DNA of 62,538 nt from an uncultured Agromyces sp. (lineage in GTDB: Bacteria > Actinomycetota > Actinomycetes > Actinomycetales > Microbacteriaceae), in assembly GCA_913053875.1 (NCBI GenBank), contig CAJXGN010000016.1, positions 1 through 62,538 of the forward strand, written 5' to 3'. Below, one piece after another: positions 7,685 through 14,918 of the stretch. Made by a program: the position numbers and the translations under genes. The notes under the pieces were generated by a model that searched no databases, was not told the DNA's origin, and was given only the letters and a program-made list of their open reading frames with translations. The stretch's first letter is position 1; each line of letters starts with the position of its first letter.

Positions 7685-8125
7685 ATGACCATCCAACGCA
7701 TGGACAACGTCGCCATCGTGGTCGACGACCTCGACGCGGCGGTCGCGTTCTTCGCAGCGCTCGGGCTGGCGCTCGAGGGGCGTGCTGCGGTCGAGGGCGA
7801 TTTCGCCGACCAGACCGTCGGGCTCGACGGCGTGCGCAGCGAGATCGCCATGATGTGCACGCCCGACGGGCACGGCCGCCTCGAGCTGACGCGGTACGAC
7901 CACCCCGAGGCATCCGCCCCCTCACCGGCGCAGCCGCCGCCCAACACGCTCGGCCTGCACCGCGTGATGTTCGCCGTCGACGACCTCGACGCGACCCTCG
8001 AACGGTTGCGTCCACTCGGCGGCGAGCCGCTGCGTGGCGTCGCGAACTACCAGGACGAGTTCCGGCTCTGCTACCTGCGCGGGCCGGCCGGCATCATCGT
8101 GGCGCTGGCCGAGCAGGTGGGGTAG
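7685..8125 (+). CDS. VOC/glyoxalase-fold protein
   Basis: A 146-residue VOC-superfamily protein with two betaalphabetabetabeta units: MDNVAIVVDDLDAAVAFF at the start and HRVMFAVDDLDATLERL near residue 98. Metal ligands of the superfamily are plausible at the first strand and the ALAEQ terminus. Relatives include glyoxalases, fosfomycin/bleomycin resistance proteins and dioxygenases; no choice can be made. TAGCCT lies seven bases before the ATG. It is 37 bp downstream of the sigma factor. Confidence 0.8.
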   Translation: MTIQRMDNVAIVVDDLDAAVAFFAALGLALEGRAAVEGDFADQTVGLDGVRSEIAMMCTPDGHGRLELTRYDHPEASAPSPAQPPPNTLGLHRVMFAVDDLDATLERLRPLGGEPLRGVANYQDEFRLCYLRGPAGIIVALAEQVG

Positions 8126-8148
8126 CGACTTCCCAGCGCTGACGAGCG

Positions 8149-8526
8149 TCAGTAGGGCGCCGCGAGACCCTCGAACATCGGGAAGTGCTTCACGTTCCGG
8201 GTGAGGAGGCGTGCATCGAGCACGGTCGTCGTCGCCGCGATCGCGAGCTCGGCCGCGTCGATGCCGCGGTTGCCGGGCAGCCACCGTCGTCCGAGCTCGC
8301 CGGCGACCTCGGCGACCCGCTCGTCGAGCGGGTGCCATGTGAAGGCACCGAAGAGCGCACGCGTCGCCGACTCCTCGGCGCCGCGCATGCCCGCGAGGAT
8401 CTCGAGCCGGGTGACCTCGCTCGCGTGCAAGGGACCCGTCGCCCGTGCGTCGCGCAGCGCATCGACCGCCTCCCGACGTCCGCGGAGCACGTCGATGAGC
8501 ACCGAGGTGTCCACCAGCGTGGTCAT
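8149..8526 (-). CDS. vapC: VapC PIN-domain toxin
   Basis: A 125-residue PIN-domain ribonuclease. The acidic metal site is visible as LVDTSVLIDVL (Asp near residue 6), EVTRLEILAGM (Glu near 42), GIDAAELAIAATT (Asp near 90) and LLTRNVKHF. VapC toxins cleave tRNA or rRNA in the cytoplasm. Its ATG at 8526 overlaps the antitoxin stop (ATGA). It converges on the VOC gene with 23 bp holding a short CTGACG/CGTCAG inverted repeat. Confidence 0.88.
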   Translation of the reverse strand: MTTLVDTSVLIDVLRGRREAVDALRDARATGPLHASEVTRLEILAGMRGAEESATRALFGAFTWHPLDERVAEVAGELGRRWLPGNRGIDAAELAIAATTTVLDARLLTRNVKHFPMFEGLAAPY

Positions 8527-8780
8527 CGGTCGGATGCCTCGCGCAGCCGCCGCCCGCTGCGCAGGCCCTCGACGTATGCCTCGCCGTCGAGGTCGTGCTC
8601 GATCCACCCTCCGAACGCGATGTCGATGGCGCGGAGATCCGCGGCTTCGTCGCGTTCCGCCCCGTACACCTGAGCCACCGCGTCGCGGATGAGGGCAGAG
8701 ATCGATCGCCCGGTGCGGCTCGCGGCGTCGTCGAGGAGACGCCGGTCCTCCTCGGTCAGCGAGATCTGGGTGCGAAGCAT
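8523..8780 (-). CDS. vapB: VapB-type ribbon-helix-helix antitoxin
   Basis: An 85-residue RHH antitoxin (LRTQISLTEEDRRLLDDAA, then GRSISALIRDAVAQVYG) with a C-terminal toxin-binding region rich in acidic residues. It overlaps vapC by four bases. The promoter is compact: TAGCAT lies six bases before the ATG, so the mRNA is probably leaderless, and the operator overlaps both the -10 box and the start codon. Confidence 0.85.
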   Translation of the reverse strand: MLRTQISLTEEDRRLLDDAASRTGRSISALIRDAVAQVYGAERDEAADLRAIDIAFGGWIEHDLDGEAYVEGLRSGRRLREASDR

Positions 8781-8797
8781 GATGTAATGCTACATCA
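8780..8797. promoter_or_regulatory. vapBC operator overlapping the start codon
   Basis: TGATGTA-ATGC-TACATCA, perfect seven-base arms, beginning on the first base of the vapB start codon and covering the TAGCAT -10 box. It mirrors the layout at the other toxin-antitoxin module in this window. Confidence 0.65.
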
Positions 8798-8860
8798 CGC
8801 CGTGCGGCGGGACCCAGACGCACCCACTGGCCCGCGCCCCAGCGCGGGCGTACCGTGGAA

Positions 8861-8880
8861 CGTGAACGAGGAGGTTCACG
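8861..8880 (+). promoter_or_regulatory. hairpin with the Shine-Dalgarno in its loop
   Basis: CGTGAAC-GAGGAG-GTTCACG: perfect seven-base arms enclose a GAGGAG ribosome-binding sequence, and the right arm ends on the first base of the GTG start of the acyl-CoA dehydrogenase. As RNA this would present the Shine-Dalgarno in a six-base loop; as DNA it could be an operator. Confidence 0.6.
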
Positions 8881-10844
8881 TGAGTGCCACTCGAGCAACC
8901 ACGGCCCGGTCCGCCGGTGAGCAGGGCTCCCGCGGGGTCGACGAGCAGGAGTCGCGAGCGGTCGCCGAAGCGGCCCGCGAGCAGGAGTGGCGGAAGCCCA
9001 GCTTCGCCAAGGGCCTGTACCTGGGCGACTTCGACCTGACGCTGATCCACCCGCATCCGACGCCCCCGCCCGAGCAGGCCGAGCGAGGCGAGGCGTTCCT
9101 CGCCGAACTCGAGGCGTTCCTCTCGACCGTCGACGTGGCGCAGATCGAGCGCGACGCGCTGATCCCCGACGAGGTCGTGCGCGGGCTCGCCCGCATCGGG
9201 GCGTTCGGCATGAAGATCCCGATCGAGTACGGCGGCCTCGGGCTCGGGCAGGCCGCCTACAACCGGGCGCTCACCATGATCGGCTCGGTCAACGCGAGCC
9301 TCGGCGCGCTGCTGTCGGCGCACCAGTCGATCGGCGTGCCCGAGCCGCTGAAGCTCGCCGGCACCGACGAGCAGCGACGCCGCTGGCTGCCGCGCTGCGC
9401 TGCCGGCGCCATCAGCGCGTTCCTGCTCACCGAACCCGAGGTCGGCTCCGACCCCGCGCGCCTCCGCGCGACCGCCGTGCCGAGCGAGGACGGCTCGGAG
9501 TACGTGCTCGACGGCGTGAAGCTCTGGACCACGAACGGCGTCGTCGCCGAGCTCCTCGTCGTGATGGCGCGGGTGCCGAAGTCCGACGGGCACCGCGGCG
9601 GCATCAGCGCATTCGTCGTCGAGGCGGATGCCCCGGGCATCACCGTGCACCGGCGCAACGAGTTCATGGGCCTGCGCGGCATCGAGAACGGCCTGACCGC
9701 GCTGCGCGGCGTGCGCGTGCCGGCCGACCACCTGATCGGCCGCGAGGGCGACGGGCTGAAGATCGCCCTGACGACCCTCAACGCGGGCCGCCTCGCGATC
9801 CCGGCGATCTGCGCCGGGGCGGCGAAGTGGAGCGTGAAGATCGCCCGCGAGTGGTCTGCCGAGCGCGTGCAGTGGGGCCGACCGGTCGGCGAGCATGCGG
9901 CGGTCGCGCACAAGCTCTCGTTCCTCGCCGCCACCGCGTTCGCGCTCGAGGCCGTGGTCGACCTGACGGGCGTGCTGGCCGACGAGGATCGCAAGGACAT
10001 CCGCATCGAGGCCGCCCTCGCGAAGCTCTGGGCGTCGGAGATGGGCTGGCGGATCGCCGACGAGCTCGTGCAGATCCGCGGCGGCCGCGGGTTCGAGACC
10101 GCCGACTCGCTGCGGGCGCGCGGCGAACGGGCCGTGCCCACCGAGCAGCTGCTCCGCGACCTGCGCATCAACCGCATCTTCGAGGGCTCGACCGAGATCA
10201 TGCACCTGCTGATCGCGCGCGAGGCCGTCGACGCGCACCTGCGCGCTGCGGGCGACATGATCGACCCGCACCTCGACCTGTCGAAGCGCCTGAAGGCCGC
10301 CGCATCCGCCAGCGGCTTCTACGCGACCTGGCTGCCGCAACTCGTCGCCGGCCCCGGCGACCTGCCCACGTCGTACGACGAGTTCGGCGCGCTCGCCCCG
10401 CACCTGCGCCACGTCGAGCGCACCAGCCGCAAGCTCGCGCGCGCGACCTTCTACGGCATGGCCCGCTGGCAGGGCGGCCTCGAGCGCAAGCAGGGGTTCC
10501 TCGCACGCGTCGTCGACATCGGCGCGGAGCTGTTCGCCACGTCGGCCGCGTGCGTGCGCGCCGCCAGGATCGCCGAGGAGCTCCCCGAGCGGCGCCGGTC
10601 CGCCTTCCAACTCGCCGACACGTTCGCCCGCCAGTCCAGGCACCGCACCGACCGCCTGCTCGACGAGCTCTGGCAGAACACGGATGCCTCGGACGAGCGC
10701 CTCGCGAAGCACCTCCTCGCGGGCGACTACGCCTGGCTCGAGGAGGGCATCCTCGACCCGAGCGAGGGCACGGGTCCGTGGCTCACCGAGGAGATCCCGG
10801 CCGACGCGACGGACGACCTGCACCGGCGCATCGTGACCGACTGA
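8880..10844 (+). CDS. acyl-CoA dehydrogenase
   Basis: A 654-residue acyl-CoA dehydrogenase. The core (about residues 90-460) has the N-terminal helical domain, the FAD-binding strand region (FLLTEPEVGSDPARLRATA, KLWTTNG) and the C-terminal helical bundle (QIRGGRGFET, LRINRIFEGSTEIMHLLIAREA). About 190 further residues follow, as in very-long-chain or FadE-type enzymes that end in an extra helical domain. It oxidises an acyl-CoA to the 2-enoyl-CoA with FAD. GTG at 8880 is chosen because GAGGAG lies five to six bases upstream. The gene is monocistronic and ends at a long inverted repeat. Confidence 0.9.
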   Translation: MSATRATTARSAGEQGSRGVDEQESRAVAEAAREQEWRKPSFAKGLYLGDFDLTLIHPHPTPPPEQAERGEAFLAELEAFLSTVDVAQIERDALIPDEVVRGLARIGAFGMKIPIEYGGLGLGQAAYNRALTMIGSVNASLGALLSAHQSIGVPEPLKLAGTDEQRRRWLPRCAAGAISAFLLTEPEVGSDPARLRATAVPSEDGSEYVLDGVKLWTTNGVVAELLVVMARVPKSDGHRGGISAFVVEADAPGITVHRRNEFMGLRGIENGLTALRGVRVPADHLIGREGDGLKIALTTLNAGRLAIPAICAGAAKWSVKIAREWSAERVQWGRPVGEHAAVAHKLSFLAATAFALEAVVDLTGVLADEDRKDIRIEAALAKLWASEMGWRIADELVQIRGGRGFETADSLRARGERAVPTEQLLRDLRINRIFEGSTEIMHLLIAREAVDAHLRAAGDMIDPHLDLSKRLKAAASASGFYATWLPQLVAGPGDLPTSYDEFGALAPHLRHVERTSRKLARATFYGMARWQGGLERKQGFLARVVDIGAELFATSAACVRAARIAEELPERRRSAFQLADTFARQSRHRTDRLLDELWQNTDASDERLAKHLLAGDYAWLEEGILDPSEGTGPWLTEEIPADATDDLHRRIVTD

Positions 10845-10853
10845 CCCGGTTGC

Positions 10854-10913
10854 CGAGACCCGTCGAAAGACTGCGGAAAGCGAGCGGGAAGCGCAGCTTT
10901 TTGACGGGTCTCG
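10854..10913. terminator. long inverted repeat with T-tract between convergent genes
   Basis: CGAGACCCGTC (10854-10864) pairs perfectly with GACGGGTCTCG (10903-10913); pairing continues imperfectly inward to ACTGCGG/GCGCAG. A run of five T sits at 10898-10902 inside the right arm. It lies between the stops of the acyl-CoA dehydrogenase and the SGNH lipoprotein. Confidence 0.55.
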
Positions 10914-10931
10914 CACTCCCACGGCGAGGCC

Positions 10932-11606
10932 TCACTCCCCGCGGAGCGCCTCCGCGATCGCGCCGCCGAGCACCTCGGCCCCGCGCATCGACGGGTGCAC
11001 GCCGTCGAAGCTCATGCCGTCGCGGAACGCGCCGTCGGGCGTGCGCAGGCCCGCGGATGCATCGACGAAGCGCCAGCCGCGATCCTCGGCGAGCGCCGCG
11101 AGCGCGTCGTTGTAGGTCTCGGCGTCGCGGGGCGCGAGCTCCAGCGGCGGGATCGAGACCACGAGCACCTCGGAGGTCCCGACGGTGCCGACGATCGCGT
11201 CGAGGTTCGCCGCCGAGGTGTCGAACGGCACCTCGAGCGCGACGTCGTTGGTGCCGGCGAGCACCACGAGCGCGTCGGCGTCGACCGGCAGCACCGATGC
11301 CGCCATCCGCTCGGTCGTCGCACCCCACTCGGCCCACCCGCCCGCGAACGCGAACCCGGCGTCGGCGACGTACCTCGCCCACGACTCCGAGCCCAGGTCG
11401 CCCGCCGCGAAGTCGGGGCTGTTCGCGTCGGTGATCGAGTCGCCGACCGCGGCGAACGTCGGCGCATCGGCGATCGGGGCCGGCTCGGTCGGTGCAGCGG
11501 TCTCCTCGGAGCTCGTCGCCGCGCACCCGACCAGCACGCCCGCGAACGCGGCGGCGGCGACCGCCGCAACGACGCGCGCGATCCCCCGCACGGCACTCCC
11601 GGGCAT
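10932..11606 (-). CDS. SGNH/GDSL-hydrolase lipoprotein
   Basis: A 224-residue exported esterase-like protein. A signal peptide ends in the lipobox LVGC (about residue 28), predicting anchoring to the outer face of the membrane. SGNH blocks are clear: GDSITD (catalytic Ser), the GTND block, and DGVHP near the C-terminus (catalytic Asp/His). Substrates of such small lipases/acyl-esterases are diverse, and none can be named. It is a single gene between convergent and codirectional neighbours. Confidence 0.85.
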   Translation of the reverse strand: MPGSAVRGIARVVAAVAAAAFAGVLVGCAATSSEETAAPTEPAPIADAPTFAAVGDSITDANSPDFAAGDLGSESWARYVADAGFAFAGGWAEWGATTERMAASVLPVDADALVVLAGTNDVALEVPFDTSAANLDAIVGTVGTSEVLVVSIPPLELAPRDAETYNDALAALAEDRGWRFVDASAGLRTPDGAFRDGMSFDGVHPSMRGAEVLGGAIAEALRGE

Positions 11607-11615
11607 GCCGCCAGT

Positions 11616-12248
11616 CTAGGAAGCCGCCACTCCGAGCACCCGCCGCAGCTCGCGCTCGAGCAGCGCGGGCACGTCGATCTCGTCGGGGTGCAGGGCGTCG
11701 TAGACCTGCAGGCCCTCCCATGAGGCGACGACCACGGCGGCGGCCTGCTCGGGGGTCGTGCCGTCCTCGTCGACGGCACCCGCGACGCGCTGTGCGCGGA
11801 TCGCCCCGGCGAGGATGTCGCGCAACTGGTGCTGCCGCTGCTGCAGGAAGGGGCGCGCCGGGTGGTCGGCCTCGCCCGCCTCGGCGGAGAGCGTCGAGAG
11901 CAGCTGCACGAGCCCGGGCGCCTCGCGGTTGCGCCGGGCGGTTGCGACCAGGCCGTCCACGAGCTGGGTCACGGGAACGGAGGCGGGCATCTCCGAGGCG
12001 TCCGGCAGCTCCTCGGTCAGGTGCATGCGGTCGTACCAGTCGAGCACGGCGAGCAGCAGCGCGGTCTTGTCGCCGAAGTGGTGCACGAGCGTGGAGTGGT
12101 CGACGCCGGCTTCGCGGGCGATGCCGCGCAGGGTCGTGCCGTGGAAGCCGCGCTGCGCGAAGCTCTCGGCGGCGCGCGCGACGATCGTGTCCTTGGTCGC
12201 GCGGCCCTTGGCGTAGCCCACGGCGACGGCGTCGGTGTCGGATGCCAC
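11616..12248 (-). CDS. TetR-family regulator, likely repressor of the GH3 gene
   Basis: A 210-residue TetR protein: DNA-binding domain at about residues 15-65 (AAESFAQRGFHGTTLRGIAREAG, VDHSTLVHHFGDK) and a helical ligand domain. The start is GTG at 12248, six bases after a TACGCT hexamer on the minus strand, suggesting a leaderless mRNA; the frame extends upstream without conservation. It is divergent from a beta-glucosidase, and a perfect 16-bp palindrome lies between them, so sugar-responsive repression of that gene is likely. Confidence 0.87.
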   Translation of the reverse strand: MASDTDAVAVGYAKGRATKDTIVARAAESFAQRGFHGTTLRGIAREAGVDHSTLVHHFGDKTALLLAVLDWYDRMHLTEELPDASEMPASVPVTQLVDGLVATARRNREAPGLVQLLSTLSAEAGEADHPARPFLQQRQHQLRDILAGAIRAQRVAGAVDEDGTTPEQAAAVVVASWEGLQVYDALHPDEIDVPALLERELRRVLGVAAS

Positions 12249-12290
12249 GGCAGGAGCGTATCGCGCCGATCTGCAGTGCACCTTCAGATT

Positions 12291-12306
12291 TCCACCATAT
12301 GGTGGA
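12291..12306. promoter_or_regulatory. TetR operator upstream of the beta-glucosidase
   Basis: TCCACCATATGGTGGA is a perfect 16-bp palindrome in the divergent TetR/GH3 spacer. A TATCAT hexamer (12313-12318) just downstream could be the -10 of the GH3 promoter, so a bound dimer would sit in the promoter core. Confidence 0.7.
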
Positions 12307-12413
12307 GATTGGGTATCATCGAGGCGCGCAGTTCGACGGCCGAGCGTCATCGATCGACGCCATCACCGCTCCCGCCGTGGGATCCCGACCCGCACGGCAC
12401 CCGAGGACCACGC

Positions 12414-14831
12414 ATGTTCGACACGCATCGCAGCAAGATCGCCCAGATGACGCTCGCCGAGAAGGCGTCGCTCATGTCGGGCGCGAACTTCTGGAACACG
12501 AAGCCGCTCGAGCGCCTCGGCATCCCGTCGATCATGCTCACCGACGGACCGCACGGCCTGCGCAAGCAGGGCGGCGCAGCCGACCACCTGGGCCTCAACG
12601 CCAGCATCCCGGCCACGTGCTTCCCGACCGCCGCGACGCTCGCCAACAGCTGGGACACGGGCCTCCTGCACCGGGTCGGCGAGACGCTCGGTGCCGAGGC
12701 ATCCGCCGAAGACGTCGCCGTGCTGCTCGGCCCGGGCCTCAACATCAAGCGCAACCCGCTCGCGGGCCGCAACTTCGAGTACTTCTCCGAGGACCCGCTG
12801 CTCGCCGGCGCCCTCGCCGCCGCGTACATCCGGGGCCTCCAGTCGACCGGCGTCGCCGCATCGGCCAAGCACTTCGCGGTCAACAGCCAGGAGACGCACC
12901 GCATGTCGATCGACGAGGTCGTCGACGAGCGCGCCCTGCACGAGATCTACCTCGAGGGCTTCCGCATCGCCGTCACCGAGGGCGGCACGTGGACCGTGAT
13001 GAGCTCGTACAACAAGGTCAACGGCACCTACGCCAACGAGAGTCACCCGCTGCTCGTCGACGCGCTGCGCGCCCGCTGGGGCTTCGACGGCCTCGTCGTC
13101 ACCGACTGGGGCGGCAGCAACGACCGCGTCGCCGGGCTCGTCGCGGGCAACGCGCTCGAGATGCCCTCGACCGACGGGGTGACCGACGCCGAGATCGTCC
13201 GCGCCGTCGAGGCCGAGACGCTCGACGAGGCGGTGCTCGACGCGCGCGTCGCCGAACTGCTGACGCTCATCGAGCGCACCACGCGAACGGATGCCGCTGG
13301 GCCCGCCGATCTCGCACACCACCACGAGCTCGCGACCGACGCCGCCCGGCGCTCGCTCGTGCTGCTCGCCAACCGCGACGAGACGCTCCCCCTCTCCCCC
13401 GCCGCCGGCCGCATCGCGGTCATCGGCGACTTCGCCGAGACGCCGCGCTACCAGGGCGCCGGCAGCTCGCTCGTGAACCCGACCCGGGTCGACGCGGCGC
13501 TGCCCGCACTGCGCGACACCGACCTCGACGTGATCGGCTTCGAGCCCGGGTTCTCGCGTCGCGACGGGGCATCCGCCCGCCGTCGCCGCCGCGCCGTCGC
13601 GCTCGCCCGCCGCGCCGACGTGGTGCTGCTCTTCCTCGGGCTCGACGAGTCGGCCGAGGCCGAGGGCGTCGACCGCAGCCACATGCGCCTCGCGCAGAAC
13701 CAGCTCGACCTCGTCGACGAGCTGCTCGGCCTCGGCAAGCGGGTCGTGGTCGTGCTCGCGGGCGGCGCACCGGTCGAGCTGCCGTTCGCCGACGACGTGC
13801 ACGCGATCGTGCACGCCTCGCTCGCGGGCCAGGGCGGCGGCCGAGCAATCGCCGACGTGCTGACCGGCGCGGTGAACCCCGGCGGCAAGCTCGCCGAGAC
13901 CTACCCGCTCTCCTATGAGGACGTCCCGTCGGCCGGCGCCTTCGGCCGCACCGAGGCGACCTCCGAGCACCGCGAGAGCATCTACGTCGGCTACCGCTAC
14001 TTCGACAAGGTCGGTGCGCCCGTGCGCTACCCGTTCGGCCACGGCCTGAGCTACACCGAGTTCGCCTACGCCGACCTCGTCGTGGGCGACGCGCACGCGG
14101 AACTCGCCGTCGCGAACCTCGGCGAGCGCGCGGGCAGCGAGATCGTGCAGCTCTACCTCGAGGCGCCGGATGCCGCGGAGGGCGCGTTCCGCGCACCGCG
14201 CGAGCTCGTGGGATTCGCGCGCGTCGACCTCGAGCCCGGCGAGCACGCCACCGTGCGCATCGACTTCGCCGAGCACGCGTTCGACGCGTGGGACGCAGGC
14301 CAGCACGACTGGCGGCGCGTGCCCGGGCGGCACACGCTGCTCGCCGGCGCGTCCTCCCGCGACATCCGCCTGCGCGCCCCCATCGATGTCGACGGCGAGC
14401 CGTGGGCGCTGCCCGGTGCCGACGCGCTGCCGCACTACGCGACCGGCGAGGTCGCCGCGGTCGGCGACGCCGAGTTCGCGCGCCTGCTCGGGCGCCCGCT
14501 GCCCGACGCGCACTGGCCGGTCGGGGAGCCACTCACCCGCGACGACATCGTCGCCCAGACGCGAGGGCGCGGCGGCTTCGCCGGGTTCCTGCACGGGCTC
14601 ATCCTGACCACCAGCCGGGCGCTCATGCGCCTCGGCCGGCCGCACGCGGCGAACAACGTGCGCTTCGCGCTCGACCTGCCGTTCCGCTCCATCGCGCGCC
14701 TGTCGAACGGCACGTTCGACGACGCGATGCTCACGGGCCTCCTCCAGATGGTCAACGGCCGCTTCTGGCGCGGCGCGCGCGGCCTCATCGGCGCCTGGTG
14801 GCGCCATCGTTCACGTCGGCGGGCGCGCTAG
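12414..14831 (+). CDS. bglX: GH3 beta-glucosidase
   Basis: An 805-residue glycoside hydrolase family 3 enzyme. The order is N-terminal TIM-barrel domain (about 1-300; substrate loop GRNFEYFSEDP, catalytic nucleophile Asp231 in LVVTDWGG), C-terminal alpha/beta sandwich (about 320-560, LFLGLDESAEAEG), then a fibronectin-III-like domain (about 590-680; YPFGHGLSYTEF). A further 120 residues with an Arg-rich tail follow. There is no signal peptide, so it should be cytoplasmic, acting on short beta-glucosides. GAGGA precedes ATG 12414. The symbol reflects family only. Confidence 0.9.
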   Translation: MFDTHRSKIAQMTLAEKASLMSGANFWNTKPLERLGIPSIMLTDGPHGLRKQGGAADHLGLNASIPATCFPTAATLANSWDTGLLHRVGETLGAEASAEDVAVLLGPGLNIKRNPLAGRNFEYFSEDPLLAGALAAAYIRGLQSTGVAASAKHFAVNSQETHRMSIDEVVDERALHEIYLEGFRIAVTEGGTWTVMSSYNKVNGTYANESHPLLVDALRARWGFDGLVVTDWGGSNDRVAGLVAGNALEMPSTDGVTDAEIVRAVEAETLDEAVLDARVAELLTLIERTTRTDAAGPADLAHHHELATDAARRSLVLLANRDETLPLSPAAGRIAVIGDFAETPRYQGAGSSLVNPTRVDAALPALRDTDLDVIGFEPGFSRRDGASARRRRRAVALARRADVVLLFLGLDESAEAEGVDRSHMRLAQNQLDLVDELLGLGKRVVVVLAGGAPVELPFADDVHAIVHASLAGQGGGRAIADVLTGAVNPGGKLAETYPLSYEDVPSAGAFGRTEATSEHRESIYVGYRYFDKVGAPVRYPFGHGLSYTEFAYADLVVGDAHAELAVANLGERAGSEIVQLYLEAPDAAEGAFRAPRELVGFARVDLEPGEHATVRIDFAEHAFDAWDAGQHDWRRVPGRHTLLAGASSRDIRLRAPIDVDGEPWALPGADALPHYATGEVAAVGDAEFARLLGRPLPDAHWPVGEPLTRDDIVAQTRGRGGFAGFLHGLILTTSRALMRLGRPHAANNVRFALDLPFRSIARLSNGTFDDAMLTGLLQMVNGRFWRGARGLIGAWWRHRSRRRAR

Positions 14832-14918
14832 CACCCGTCACTCCCCGTGCGCCGCCCACCGGCGGCCGCACCCCGAGCGAGCGCAGTCGCTCGCCACACC
14901 CCCGCAAGGAACAAGGAA

